Of a DNA stretch of 64,000 nucleotides, positions 39,474 through 48,792 are shown piece by piece. The translations under genes and the position numbers were made by a program. The stretch covers positions 1 to 64,000 of the forward strand of contig JADLFN010000063.1 of the NCBI GenBank assembly GCA_020845475.1, given 5' to 3'. This DNA comes from Planctomycetota bacterium (lineage in GTDB: Bacteria; Planctomycetota; UBA8742; UBA2392). How positions within the stretch are numbered: position 1 is the first letter of the stretch; the number at the start of each line of letters is the position of its first letter. The notes beneath the pieces are model-generated. The model ran no database searches, had not been told where the DNA came from, and saw only the letters and a list, made by a program, of their open reading frames with translations.

Positions 39474-40847
39474 CTACTCAGCCGCGTCGCCTTCCAGCAG
39501 CCCGTACATCTTGCGCTTTTCCCACAGATTCTTGCGGGAGATGCCGAGCATCTGCGCGGCTTCCTCGATCTTGCCGTCGGTCATCTTGAGGACGTTTTGG
39601 ATGTGGGCCTTCTCGGCTGCGGCCACGACCTCGCGCAGCGTGCGGCGGTCGTCGCCCGGCGTTCTCGCTTCGCTGCCCTCTGGCAGGCTCTGCGAAAAGT
39701 CGCGCAGGAAGTGTTCTTTGCGCAGCATGCCTGTGCTGGCACCCAGAGCGATCGCGCGCTGCACGCTGTGTTCGAGCTCGCGCACATTGCCGGGCCAGCG
39801 GTAGGCCACGAGCGCTGCCATGGCCTCAGGCTCGACGGAGAGCTGGCGATTGCCGGCGTAGCGCTTGATGAAATGCTCAACGAGCGTCGCGATGTCGCCC
39901 TCGCGCTCGCGCAGCGGCGGTACTTGAAGGTCAATCACGTTGATGCGGTAGTAAAGGTCCTGACGGAACTTGCCCTCCTGCACCAGCTTGCGCAGATCAA
40001 CCTTTGTTGAGGCAATCACGCGGATGTTGACCTTGATGGGCTTGTCGCCGCCGAGGCGCTCGATCTCGCGCTCTTGCAGCACGCGCAGCAGTTTCGCCTG
40101 CGTGTCGGTCGGCATGTCGTCAATGTCGTCGAGATAAATGGTGCCGCCGTTGGCTTGCTCGAAGCGGCCAATGCGTCGCGCGGTGGCGCCGGTATAAGCG
40201 CCGGGCTCGTGGCCGAAGAGTTCGTCCTCGAGCAGGTTTACGTTTGCGATGTGGCAGCCGACCTTGATCAAGGGCCCGGCCTGGCGGGGGCTGAGCTGGT
40301 GAATCGTGGTCGCGATGACTTCTTTGCCCGTGCCGTTTTCGCCCTGTATCAGCACGCTGAAATCGCTTTCGGCTACCGTGCGGATGTCGTCGTAGAGCCG
40401 CTTCATCTGCGGGCTGGCGCCGACCATCTTGTCGAGCTTGAACTCGGTTTTGACTTCCTGCTGGAGCTGGACGAACTTGCGCTCAGTCGTCTGGCTTTGC
40501 GCGTAGCCGTTGCAGAGCAGCACGACTTTTTCGTTGTTGAAGGGTTTCTCGATGAAATCTTTGGCGCCAAGCTTCATGGCCTCGATGGCGCGTTCGGTGG
40601 TCGCGTTGCCGGTGATCATCATGACGATGATGTCCGGGTGTTTTTCGCGCGCAAAACGCAGCAGGCTCATGCCGTCGACTTTGGGCATGACGATATCGGT
40701 AATCAGGCAATCGAACTTCTCTTTGCCCAAAGCCTGCATGGCCTTTTCGCCATCCTCAACAGGCGTGACGGCGTGGCCCGCATCCTCCAGATCTTCAGAG
40801 AGGGTGAGGCGGATGCCGCGCTCGTCGTCTGCAAGAAGGATTTTCAT
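39474..40847 (-). CDS. Sigma-54-dependent response regulator (NtrC family)
   Basis: A 457-residue two-component regulator that activates sigma-54 promoters. The receiver domain (1-120) has acidic DDE, phospho-Asp51 in LITDIVMPKVDGM, Thr in MMITGNATT and Lys in KPFNNEKV. The AAA+ domain has GENGTGKEVIA, GAYTGA for the sigma-54-contacting GAFTGA loop, and Walker B TIYLDDIDDMPTD. The Fis-type HTH is EEAAQMLGISRKNLWEKR. The start is ATG 40847, since MKILLADDE is a normal receiver start. No histidine kinase is next to it. The adjacent upstream genes (OppABC) could be a target, but no -24/-12 box was found. Confidence 0.95.
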   Translation of the reverse strand: MKILLADDERGIRLTLSEDLEDAGHAVTPVEDGEKAMQALGKEKFDCLITDIVMPKVDGMSLLRFAREKHPDIIVMMITGNATTERAIEAMKLGAKDFIEKPFNNEKVVLLCNGYAQSQTTERKFVQLQQEVKTEFKLDKMVGASPQMKRLYDDIRTVAESDFSVLIQGENGTGKEVIATTIHQLSPRQAGPLIKVGCHIANVNLLEDELFGHEPGAYTGATARRIGRFEQANGGTIYLDDIDDMPTDTQAKLLRVLQEREIERLGGDKPIKVNIRVIASTKVDLRKLVQEGKFRQDLYYRINVIDLQVPPLREREGDIATLVEHFIKRYAGNRQLSVEPEAMAALVAYRWPGNVRELEHSVQRAIALGASTGMLRKEHFLRDFSQSLPEGSEARTPGDDRRTLREVVAAAEKAHIQNVLKMTDGKIEEAAQMLGISRKNLWEKRKMYGLLEGDAAE

Positions 40848-40879
40848 TCGAACCGGGCCCGCCGTGGCATGGAGAGAAG

Positions 40880-40978
40880 CAATGGCCAATAACCAATAAC
40901 CAATTTCCAATTACCAATGAACTTTCGCAACAGGCGGCCTTTCACTGGTCATTGAACATGGGTTATTGGGCATTTGGA
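40880..40978. repeat. AT-rich CCAATAACCAATAACC repeat region
   Basis: The array CAATGGCCAATAACCAATAACC plus CAATTTCCAATTACCAATGA is followed 40 bp later by the inverted echo GGGTTATTGGGCATTTGG. It is markedly richer in AT than the neighbouring genes. It fills the gap upstream of the NtrC-type gene and downstream of OppC. Confidence 0.65.
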
Positions 40979-43504
40979 TTAGCGCCCACGCAGCTTGGGA
41001 TTGAAAGCTTCACGCAAGCCTTCACCCAGCAGGTTGAAGGCCAACACGGTAATCAGGATGGCCACACCGGGAATCCATGTGAGCCAGTTCGCATCGTTGA
41101 TGTACTGGCGTCCTTCAGAGAGGATGGAGCCCCACGTCGGCTGGTCTGGCGTCGCGCCGATGCCCAGGAACGAGAGCGTGCTTTCCAGCAGAATCGCGCT
41201 GGCCACGCCAAGGGTCGCGCTGACCAGCACGGGCGAAATCGCGTTTGGCACCAGGTGACGCCATACAATACGGAAGTCAGAGACGCCCAAGGCACGCGCG
41301 GCCTGAACGAAATCCTGCTCGCGCAACGAGAGAATCTCGGCGCGCACAAAGCGTGTTGTGCCCATCCAGCCGGTGAGGCCCAGTACCGCCATGACGATGT
41401 ACACGTCTTTGGCGAACATGGCCAAAATGGCGATGATCAAAACCAGCGTGGGGATGGTCAACATGACTTCGGTGAAACGCATAACGAGGTCATCGACGCT
41501 AAGTGTGGGCAGGAACAGTTTTCGCAACGGAGCAGGACAACTATCCGCGGAGCGCTGTGCTGCGACGGCCAGAAGCAGTGTCGTGATAATGCCAATGATC
41601 GAGAGCAGCACCGGCGTCATGAAGTGCCGCAATTTGGCGTAAAGCGGGTAGCGTTCCCAACCACTGAGCAGCTCGGCCTTGATCAGGGCATCACGGTTGT
41701 TTTTCGTGAGGGTTGCGTACTTCGTGTGGTACTCGCCACGCAACGCGGCGCGTCGCTCGAGCAACGCGTTGCTTCCCTGCAGCAGCGATGGCGCCGCCTT
41801 GACCGCCTTGTTCTGGGCGTCACGAAGATTGAACCAGGGAATGATACGCGGCTCATTGGTTTCAGAGTTCAATGGCAGCTTGTTGACGTCGTGCTCGACG
41901 ATGCCGGCGAGGATTCCCTGCGCCTCTTTAATGGCGCCGGTTCTGGGCCCGCCAATCTGCGCGTTCAGGCGCTTTGCCTGCGTTTCTGAGGCCTTGGCGC
42001 GCTCTGTGAGCTGCTTGGCCTCTTCAGCCTTTCCGCCATCCTGGAGCTGCTTGGCCTGCGTGTTCAAATCGGCGGCGAACTTTTCCTCAAATGCCTTTTG
42101 AAGCTCGGCATCAAGCTTGTCCAACTCGGCCAATGATACTCCCATGCCGGCAACCGCTTCGCGGGCGGGTTGCAGCACTTTGAGCAACTCGGCTTCGTTG
42201 ACTCCGCCCTTTTCGGCTGCCTGGGAAATCTTCTGTGCAGCTTCGTCCAGGCTCTTGTCAATGGAAGCGAGCTTCTCGTCCAGTCCCTTCTGGGTGTCCT
42301 TCAACATCGCATTGCGCTTCTCGGCGCCCTGGCGCAGCGCCAATGCCAGATCCTTGCGATCCTTGGACTCAAGCATCGTGGCGCGTTCCAACTCCTCGTC
42401 CCCGAGACGCTGTGCGGTTTCACGGTCGAGGCGGAACTTGAGCGCACGATACTTCAAGTGCTCCAGTTCCAGCTCCAGCATTGCGATTTCAAAGGCGTGC
42501 TGGGTGGTCAGACGTTGTTCCGCCGAAGGCGCGCCCGCTTCACCGTTTTCAATCAGCTTGACGTCGGCGCCGAAGTCCCTGGAGAGGATCAACGCATCGT
42601 AGGCCTTTGACTCGATCAGCGACGCCTGGTTCAAAAGCCGGCCTTCGGGTGTGGATGACGCAATATGCCCCGTGTAAAGAAACACGCCCAGCGTCACGAG
42701 TGCAAAGCCGCCAAACCAGGCGACTGCCGCAAAGCGCCGACCCATGAGCGCAACGGCAATCTGCAACGCGACCGCTATTGCGCACGCCACGACTGAGGGA
42801 AGAATCAGCGCGTAAAGGTCGATGGCCCAGGAAACTACACCCACTAATCCCGACATGAGCATGATCAGGAACGGCAATCCTACACGCGAGCGACCGAAGT
42901 ATCCCGCGATTCCACCCAGCGAAATACCAATCAGGACAGAGATTCCCACGACCAGCAAACCGACGGTAAGCGAAATAGAAGAACCAGCCCAAAGTCGGGC
43001 CAGCACGTCACGCCCGAGGTGATCCGTTCCCAGCCAATAGGTGCGCTTCGTGTCGGCGCCGATACCTTCGCGCCGCCGCTCGGCAATTTCCGCGTCCGTC
43101 AGCTTTCGCAACTTGTCCTTGGGAACTCCTTCAGCCCGCTGCGCTTCCAGATGAGCGGCCTGTATCGATTCCGCACTGTCCGCTTCGTAACCGCCAAAAG
43201 GCGCAGCCAGGAGCGACAACACGTATGGGCGTTCGAGCTTGTCCTTGAGTTCGGTCTGCAAGGGGTCAATTACCGACCACGCATTGCGATCCATCTTGAC
43301 CTTGTCGCCCAGATCCTCTGCTTCAGCGATGATCTTGGATTCCTCGGGCGTTGGAGGTTTGCCTGTCAGAAACTTTCCTGATAGCGCCGCGATCGAAAGC
43401 AGCAGGATCGCCACAAGCGCGGCTACGGCAGGCCGGTTGCGCAACAATATGCGCAGCGCATCACGAGTGGGAGACGTGCGTTGAGGCGTGGCCGGTTCGC
43501 TCAT
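40979..43504 (-). CDS. Oligopeptide ABC transporter permease (OppC type) with large coiled-coil insertion
   Basis: This is the OppC/DppC-type permease, 841 residues instead of about 300. The canonical parts are TM1 (24-42), YWLGTDHLGRDVLARLWAG (156-174), TM2, then MRFTEVMLTIPTLVLIIAI onward with the EAA loop EQDFVQAARALGVSDFRIVWRHLVPN. There are extra parts: a 110-residue periplasmic loop after TM1, four extra helices, and between them residues 286-625, a long Glu/Lys/Ala-rich coiled coil (LDEKLASIDKSLDEAAQKIS). Helix counting places it in the periplasm. It may contact the binding protein, which also carries extra helical parts. It pairs with the OppB-like gene. Confidence 0.9.
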   Translation of the reverse strand: MSEPATPQRTSPTRDALRILLRNRPAVAALVAILLLSIAALSGKFLTGKPPTPEESKIIAEAEDLGDKVKMDRNAWSVIDPLQTELKDKLERPYVLSLLAAPFGGYEADSAESIQAAHLEAQRAEGVPKDKLRKLTDAEIAERRREGIGADTKRTYWLGTDHLGRDVLARLWAGSSISLTVGLLVVGISVLIGISLGGIAGYFGRSRVGLPFLIMLMSGLVGVVSWAIDLYALILPSVVACAIAVALQIAVALMGRRFAAVAWFGGFALVTLGVFLYTGHIASSTPEGRLLNQASLIESKAYDALILSRDFGADVKLIENGEAGAPSAEQRLTTQHAFEIAMLELELEHLKYRALKFRLDRETAQRLGDEELERATMLESKDRKDLALALRQGAEKRNAMLKDTQKGLDEKLASIDKSLDEAAQKISQAAEKGGVNEAELLKVLQPAREAVAGMGVSLAELDKLDAELQKAFEEKFAADLNTQAKQLQDGGKAEEAKQLTERAKASETQAKRLNAQIGGPRTGAIKEAQGILAGIVEHDVNKLPLNSETNEPRIIPWFNLRDAQNKAVKAAPSLLQGSNALLERRAALRGEYHTKYATLTKNNRDALIKAELLSGWERYPLYAKLRHFMTPVLLSIIGIITTLLLAVAAQRSADSCPAPLRKLFLPTLSVDDLVMRFTEVMLTIPTLVLIIAILAMFAKDVYIVMAVLGLTGWMGTTRFVRAEILSLREQDFVQAARALGVSDFRIVWRHLVPNAISPVLVSATLGVASAILLESTLSFLGIGATPDQPTWGSILSEGRQYINDANWLTWIPGVAILITVLAFNLLGEGLREAFNPKLRGR

Positions 43505-43516
43505 GGTTGCGCCTCG

Positions 43517-44509
43517 TTAGGAGAGACGGACGCGAGGATCCGCGACCGTGTAAAGGATGTCTGAAATGAGGATGCCAAGCAGTGTCAAAGCGGAGCTGAC
43601 AAAGAGCGACGTCACGACGACGTAAAGGTCTTTTGTAAACGTAGCTTCGAAGATCCAGCGCCCCAGCCCCGGCCAGTTGTAGATGGCTTCAAACACAATC
43701 GAACCGCCGAAAATTCCGGGCAGTAATCCGGCAATCATCGTCACGAACGGCAGCGATGCATTGCGCAAGGCGTGCTTGTACGTGACAGCGTCAGCGGTCA
43801 AGCCCTTGGCCTTGGCAGTGCGTATGTAGTCCTGGCCCATTACCTCAAGCATGGAGCCTTTTACGTAGCGCGTAAGCACCGCAATGCCGCCCAGCCCGCC
43901 GATAATCCCGGGCACACCCATGTGCCAGGTAGCATCCATGAAGGCTCGCATTCCTGTTAGGTCAACGCCGAGTGTCTCGGGCGAGATGATGGGAATGCCG
44001 CGCGCGGTGAAGAACTTGATGACTTCAAGGCTGAGCCAGAAACCGGGCAACGCGATCAGGGCGTAGGAACCAATGGTGATCAAGCGATCCTGAAACGAAT
44101 TGCGCCGCAAAGCGCTGTAAATGCCTACGGGGAACGACATCGTCCAAACGATCAGGGTTGTGACAATGAACAGGGGCAGACTGACCAGCATTTTGCTCCA
44201 CATGGTGGGCAAAACCGGCGCGCGCGTTTTCAAGCTGGTGAGTTGCCAGACATGATCTTCATTGCCGCTGATCACTGCGCCCAGATCCGAGAAAAAGCGC
44301 TTGTAGAACAGCACATATTTCTTCGCGATCGGGTCGTCAAAACCTTCCTGGTCACGCTGGCGTTCGAGGTCGGTGGCGGTTTTCTTGGGGTCAAGCTGCG
44401 CGGCATAGGGATCGGTGGGGCTCAATGCGCTGATGACGAAGCTGATGATGCTGATGATGAACAGCGTCACCGCCATCTGAAGCAGTCGCCTGATGATATA
44501 TGACAGCAT
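43517..44509 (-). CDS. Oligopeptide ABC transporter permease (OppB type)
   Basis: A 330-residue permease of the DppB/OppB family. It starts MLSYIIRRLLQMAVTLFIIS, the usual first helix. The EAA loop is GQDYIRTAKAKGLTADAVTYKHALRN, followed by the end SDILYTVADPRVRLS. The length is normal, with a modest periplasmic insertion after TM1 (DPKKTATDLERQRDQEGFDD). It lies between the binding protein and OppC on the minus strand with 12-30-bp gaps, so the three are one operon. No ATPase genes follow. Confidence 0.95.
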   Translation of the reverse strand: MLSYIIRRLLQMAVTLFIISIISFVISALSPTDPYAAQLDPKKTATDLERQRDQEGFDDPIAKKYVLFYKRFFSDLGAVISGNEDHVWQLTSLKTRAPVLPTMWSKMLVSLPLFIVTTLIVWTMSFPVGIYSALRRNSFQDRLITIGSYALIALPGFWLSLEVIKFFTARGIPIISPETLGVDLTGMRAFMDATWHMGVPGIIGGLGGIAVLTRYVKGSMLEVMGQDYIRTAKAKGLTADAVTYKHALRNASLPFVTMIAGLLPGIFGGSIVFEAIYNWPGLGRWIFEATFTKDLYVVVTSLFVSSALTLLGILISDILYTVADPRVRLS

Positions 44510-44539
44510 CGCGTCGTCCTTGGCGTAATGTGGGATCCA

Positions 44540-46993
44540 CTACTTCTTGAATTGTTCGCCCTTGAAGTCGGGAATGTTTTCTCGGCGCAGAAGCTCCGTC
44601 ATGAAGTAGCCGATGGGTGCCCGGGCCGTGCGCAGGAAATCGTGGCTAATGGGGCGGTCTTCGAGCGTTGGGTTGCCCTTGCCGTCAGTGCCCTCCATGC
44701 GCCAGACGATGTGCTTGTCAAGCACGGACGTCGAATAAGGCGAATACAGGAAAATGTACGGGTAGTCCTGCGCGATCGTCTTGAAGATTTCATGGCTGAT
44801 GCGCTTTTGTTCGTCCGGGTCGTACACCGTCAGGATCTTTTCCATCAGCTCATCCGCCTTGGGATTCTGGTACTTGGCGAAATTCAAGCCAGGCGGATTG
44901 ACTTGAGACGAATGCCAGAGTTGGCGGCTGTCAAAGTCCAGGCCGCCCGACCAGCCCAACACGCACACGTCGAAATTCCTTGCACGCACGTACTGCGACA
45001 AATACGTGTTCCACTCGTACTCCTGATAATCCACCTCGACGCCCAGTTTGGCCCATTGCTCTTTGGCCAGGATGGCCGTGTCGCGCCTTGGGCTAGTTCC
45101 ACTTGTTGAAACCAGCATGATTTTGAACGGATTTCCGTCCTTGACCAGGCGGCCGTTGTCATCCTTGCAGCCTGAACTGATCAGCAGCGCCTTGGCCTCT
45201 TGCAAGTCATAGGGAATCGCCGGCAGGTCTTCCTCCATGCGCTCACCCTCGGGGAACTGCTCGCCAGGCTTGGCGCGTTCACCCTTTTTGTTTTTGGTGA
45301 GCCACTCGTGCTTGAACTTGTAGTCGCGGTTGTACCACGGCAACACAGGGTAGGCCGGACCCGTGATGCGGCTACCCTGGCCATAGACAATCTTGTCGAT
45401 GATGGAGTCCACATCGATGGCCATCGACAGCGCCAGCCTTACGCGCTTGTCCTTGAGGTGTTCCTTGCCGCAATTGAACCCCATGTATTCGTATGACGTC
45501 GGCTGGCGCTTCAGTACATAGCACGACTCGTCCATCTGCTCGTAGCGCCGCACCTGGAAGGCCTTTGCCGCGTACACGTCAATACTGCCCGTATTGAATG
45601 CAAACTCTACGGTCTCGGCACCGAATGCAGGATCAAAGATGTAATAGTCAATGAACTGGAACTCCGGCTTCCTGCTCCAGTAGAACTCGTTCTTGCGCAG
45701 GCGGACCTGATAAGTCAGTTTCCACAGCGGCGTCGTTTCACCGTTCAGCGGCTCGAGCACCATCGGACCCATGCTGGAAGGCCGCATCCGGAAATCGCGC
45801 TCCTGCGCGGCCAGGAAGCGTTTGACGTTGTACTGTTCCTCTGAGACACCGACATCTTTGGGGCCACGCCCCTTCTCAAGCGCTTCTTTCTTCCATGCTT
45901 CGTCGTTCCAGATGTGGTAGGGCAAGACCGCGCCCGTCAAGTCGGAGAGAGCCGGCGAGTAAAGCTCTCCGTAAACCACCTGGAACCGGTAAGGATCGTC
46001 TGCGAAAGTGCGCGTTTCGACGATGCTCTCGTAGCTTGATGCACGCGGACTGGCGAAGTCGCGATCCTTGAGCAAATCAAAAGTCAGCTTGCAGTCGCGC
46101 GAAGTCAACTCCGGCCCGCGCACCCAGAACGGGCCGCTCTCTTCGCCAAACCAGTCTCCCTTGCCCGTGTTGGGATCAAACTTATTCAAGCCCTTGCGCT
46201 TGCCCGCATCGAAATACGGGCCGTCTGTCCAGCGGACCCCTTTGTGCAAATGAAAATCAACAATGGGAAAGTGCTCAACCGTCCTGATGCCGGCTGACCA
46301 CTTCTGAAACTCTTTGTTGAGCGCCGCTTCCTGTTCTTTTGTTCGTTCGCTTTCAGGCAACTTCTCGAGAGCCTGCTTGGCCAGCTTCGCGGCATCCAAC
46401 TCATCATAGAGACCGCGGCCAAGGCGCTTTGCCATCCGCACATCAAAGTCAGCCTGCACGGCGCTAGTGATCGAACCACGCTTCAGCTCCGGGGCAAACG
46501 TAATCCGCACGCGCTTCATGGCGCCCACGGAAACGGCCGGTTTGCCGTCGTTGGGTGTCTCTGCAAGCAACTTGCCCGTCTTGGCGTCAAATGCCGCGGT
46601 GGCCTCGCCCTTCTCCTCGGCCAGACTCTTGAACGTTTCTCCGTACTCGGCTTTCAGAGCGGCCTGCGCGGCTTCGAGCGTCATGTCGCTGGGAAGCAAC
46701 GTTACCAGTTCTTCCATGACAGCTGCGGTGTGCGCCAGTCGTGGCTCAATTTCATACATGTGGTTGTATCGAACCAGACCTTCAAACAAGTAATCGCTGA
46801 TCGTGGAGTCGGTGGTTGCCGTGGACTTCCACGGGTTCATGTCCTCGGGGTTGGCACCCATGTAGAACACAAGCCGGTCCTGCCTTGATTCGTTCTGCGA
46901 CGCGGCCTTGTTGCCGGGTACCCAGATCACCGATTGAACAAGGAACAAAAGCAGCGTGAGCGGCACTATGACCAACGAGCGTTTGATCCACAT
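44540..46993 (-). CDS. Peptide ABC transporter substrate-binding protein (family 5)
   Basis: This extracytoplasmic binding protein for peptides or related solutes is 817 residues, longer than usual (about 530). The signal segment is KRSLVIVPLTLLLFLVQSVIWV. Family 5 signs are YMGANPEDMNPWKSTATTDS, LFEGLVRYN, VRWTDGPYFDAG, DKRVRLALSMAIDVDSIID and SGCKDDNGRLVKDG. Insertions near residues 90-230 are Ala/Lys/Glu-rich and helical (YDELDAAKLAKQALEKLPES). The start is ATG 46993 with AGGAGAA upstream. It is the first gene of the operon with the OppB- and OppC-like permeases. Confidence 0.93.
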   Translation of the reverse strand: MWIKRSLVIVPLTLLLFLVQSVIWVPGNKAASQNESRQDRLVFYMGANPEDMNPWKSTATTDSTISDYLFEGLVRYNHMYEIEPRLAHTAAVMEELVTLLPSDMTLEAAQAALKAEYGETFKSLAEEKGEATAAFDAKTGKLLAETPNDGKPAVSVGAMKRVRITFAPELKRGSITSAVQADFDVRMAKRLGRGLYDELDAAKLAKQALEKLPESERTKEQEAALNKEFQKWSAGIRTVEHFPIVDFHLHKGVRWTDGPYFDAGKRKGLNKFDPNTGKGDWFGEESGPFWVRGPELTSRDCKLTFDLLKDRDFASPRASSYESIVETRTFADDPYRFQVVYGELYSPALSDLTGAVLPYHIWNDEAWKKEALEKGRGPKDVGVSEEQYNVKRFLAAQERDFRMRPSSMGPMVLEPLNGETTPLWKLTYQVRLRKNEFYWSRKPEFQFIDYYIFDPAFGAETVEFAFNTGSIDVYAAKAFQVRRYEQMDESCYVLKRQPTSYEYMGFNCGKEHLKDKRVRLALSMAIDVDSIIDKIVYGQGSRITGPAYPVLPWYNRDYKFKHEWLTKNKKGERAKPGEQFPEGERMEEDLPAIPYDLQEAKALLISSGCKDDNGRLVKDGNPFKIMLVSTSGTSPRRDTAILAKEQWAKLGVEVDYQEYEWNTYLSQYVRARNFDVCVLGWSGGLDFDSRQLWHSSQVNPPGLNFAKYQNPKADELMEKILTVYDPDEQKRISHEIFKTIAQDYPYIFLYSPYSTSVLDKHIVWRMEGTDGKGNPTLEDRPISHDFLRTARAPIGYFMTELLRRENIPDFKGEQFKK

Positions 46994-47125
46994 AACCGCT
47001 TCTCCTGCATCCCCTTGGACTGACACTTGGGCCTTGGCGTAGCTACACTGCCGCGCCTGGGGCCTGGCTGCTTATGGGGATGTCTGTGACCTTAACGCCC
47101 GCCTCAACTCGCGCAAGCACCAAAA

Positions 47126-47515
47126 ATGGCCACTGAACGCCGAATTGCCCGTATCGAAAGCCGCATCCGCCAGATCGTCGCCGAGCTCTTTCTGCGCGAC
47201 CTGAAAGACCCGCGCATGAAGGGCCTCATCACCATCACCCGCGTCAAGGTCGCCCGCGACCTGGGCCATGCCCGCGTCTTCTATTCGTTCCTTGGAACGT
47301 CGCGCCAGAAGTCCACGGTGGACAAATTCATTGCTTCCGCGCAGCCCTTTGTGCAGCGCGCGGTCGCCGATGAAATTGACCTTCGCGTCGCGCCGATTGT
47401 TGAGTTCACCTACGACGATTCCATTGAAAAGCAGTCCGCTGTCTCTAAGCTCATTGACGAGGCAATGAAGGGTGTAAAACCAGCCCGCAAAAAGGCTTCC
47501 GACGAGGAAGAATAG
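47126..47515 (+). CDS. rbfA: Ribosome-binding factor A
   Basis: It binds the free 30S subunit and aids late 16S rRNA processing. The 129-residue KH-type protein shows RIARIESRIRQIVAELFLRD, LKDPRMKGLITITRVKVARD, LGHARVFYSFLG and the acidic tail DEEE. The usual neighbours (infB, truB, nusA) are absent; instead it is followed one base later by a Fur-family gene. Confidence 0.95.
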   Translation: MATERRIARIESRIRQIVAELFLRDLKDPRMKGLITITRVKVARDLGHARVFYSFLGTSRQKSTVDKFIASAQPFVQRAVADEIDLRVAPIVEFTYDDSIEKQSAVSKLIDEAMKGVKPARKKASDEEE

Positions 47516-47516
47516 C

Positions 47517-47978
47517 ATGGCCAAGGCTGACCCGGGCGTCGATGCCATCCTCGACCAGCTTGACGCCTTCCTACATACCAAGCAGCTCAAGCTGACCTCG
47601 CAGCGTCGCCAGATCGTGGACAAGATTCTGGCGATGCCGCGCCATTTTACGGCTGACGACCTCGTGGATTCATTCGTAGGCGAGAGGCCGCGCGTTTCCA
47701 AGGCAACCGTGTATCGCGCGCTTTCGCTCTTGGCCGAGGGCGGCATTCTCGAAACGCATGACTTCGGCGAGGGGCACCGTCTTTTCGAGCTTTCAATCGG
47801 TCGCTCACACCACGATCACCTGTGCTGCACCAAGTGCGGCAAGATCATTGAGTTCTTCAGCGAAGAGATGGAGGTGATGCAGGATCGCATCGCCGAAAAG
47901 CTTGGCTTCCATGCCACCTCGCACTCGCAAAAGATCTACGGCATGTGCCGCGACTGCTGGCGCGCGGCCAAGCGCTGA
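47517..47978 (+). CDS. Fur-family metalloregulator
   Basis: A 153-residue regulator with the Fur winged helix (LKLTSQRRQIVDKILAMPRH, VSKATVYRALSLLAEGGIL). The dimer domain has the metal-site phrase HHDHLCCTKCGKIIEF and a second CxxC (CRDCW) for structural zinc. It could be Fur, Zur or PerR; the ligands do not decide among them. The gene is coupled to rbfA by a one-base gap, an unusual pairing. Confidence 0.94.
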   Translation: MAKADPGVDAILDQLDAFLHTKQLKLTSQRRQIVDKILAMPRHFTADDLVDSFVGERPRVSKATVYRALSLLAEGGILETHDFGEGHRLFELSIGRSHHDHLCCTKCGKIIEFFSEEMEVMQDRIAEKLGFHATSHSQKIYGMCRDCWRAAKR

Positions 47979-48055
47979 CGACGCTGCGAATCTCATTACA
48001 GGCGCACAAAGATGCGGAGAACGGCAACTGCTTGAGAGTAAACGGCAAAGGCTCT

Positions 48056-48118
48056 ATCCACAGATGGCGCAGTTTTACGCAGATAGTGGCTGGCAGTTAT
48101 CTGCATTCATCTGTGGAT
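48056..48118. repeat. ATCCACAGATG...CATCTGTGGAT interspersed inverted repeat
   Basis: Perfect 11-bp arms (48056-48066 and 48108-48118) enclose GCAGATA/TATCTGC arms (48079, 48098). The phrase is the kind of interspersed repeat found in many environmental genomes (ATCCACAGATG, then GCAGAT, then TCTGCATTCATCTGTGGAT). It is followed by CTCTGTGACTCCGTG. The 250-bp gap between the Fur-family gene and the Rieske gene otherwise has no gene. Confidence 0.75.
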
Positions 48119-48228
48119 CGGTGTTGTTGCAGTTCAAGGTCCAAGGCAGTTCTCTGTGACTCCGTGCCAATGTGGTGGATTTGCTTTTGCTGGCGCTTTT
48201 GCCACGACTAACCGACAATCGGGCGGGC

Positions 48229-48792
48229 ATGGCTGACCGAGAAAACGTTCCTGATGCTTCACGCCGCGAGTTTGTGCGCGTTTCACTGCTCGTCGGCCTG
48301 GGCGCGGCTTGCGCCGGGGCGGGCGTGATACCGTTGCTATCGCAGCGCAGCGCTGCTGTCGGTGCGCCTGTGCCGCTGATTTCCCTTGAGACAATTGCAG
48401 CGGCCGCGGGCGACCTCGAAGCGTTGGCAACCCCGGGAAAGCAGGTGGCGCTGGAAGTAACGCTCACGCGCCGCGATGCGTGGCGCAACATCACTCGCGC
48501 GCAAACGGTTTATCTGTCGCGCGTCAAACCGGGCTCCACGGCGGACTGTTTTGCGGCACTGAGCCCCATCTGCCCGCACGCGGGTTGCGCAGTCGTATAT
48601 AAAGAGGGTGCGTTTGCGTGCCCGTGCCACGATGCCAAGTTTGACGCCAAGGGCGCGCGCAAGGCCGGCCCATCTCCGCGCGACCTTGACTCGCTCACCC
48701 TTTCAATTGCGCCGATTGACGGCAAACCCTGGCTGCACTTGACCTGGCAAGACTTCATCACTGGAATCGAGCAACGCATCGCGCGCACATGA
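48229..48792 (+). CDS. Rieske [2Fe-2S] protein of a cytochrome bc-type complex
   Basis: The 187-residue protein begins with a Tat-like signal anchor (SRREFVRVSLLVGLGAACAG). It has the two Rieske boxes CPHAGCAVVY (C-x-H plus disulfide Cys) and FACPCHDAKFD (C-x2-H). It transfers electrons from quinol to cytochrome c. The start is ATG 48229; the track's start at 48172 adds an unrelated hydrophobic lead. Its stop overlaps the cytochrome b start (ATGA), so the two form one complex and operon. Confidence 0.93.
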   Translation: MADRENVPDASRREFVRVSLLVGLGAACAGAGVIPLLSQRSAAVGAPVPLISLETIAAAAGDLEALATPGKQVALEVTLTRRDAWRNITRAQTVYLSRVKPGSTADCFAALSPICPHAGCAVVYKEGAFACPCHDAKFDAKGARKAGPSPRDLDSLTLSIAPIDGKPWLHLTWQDFITGIEQRIART

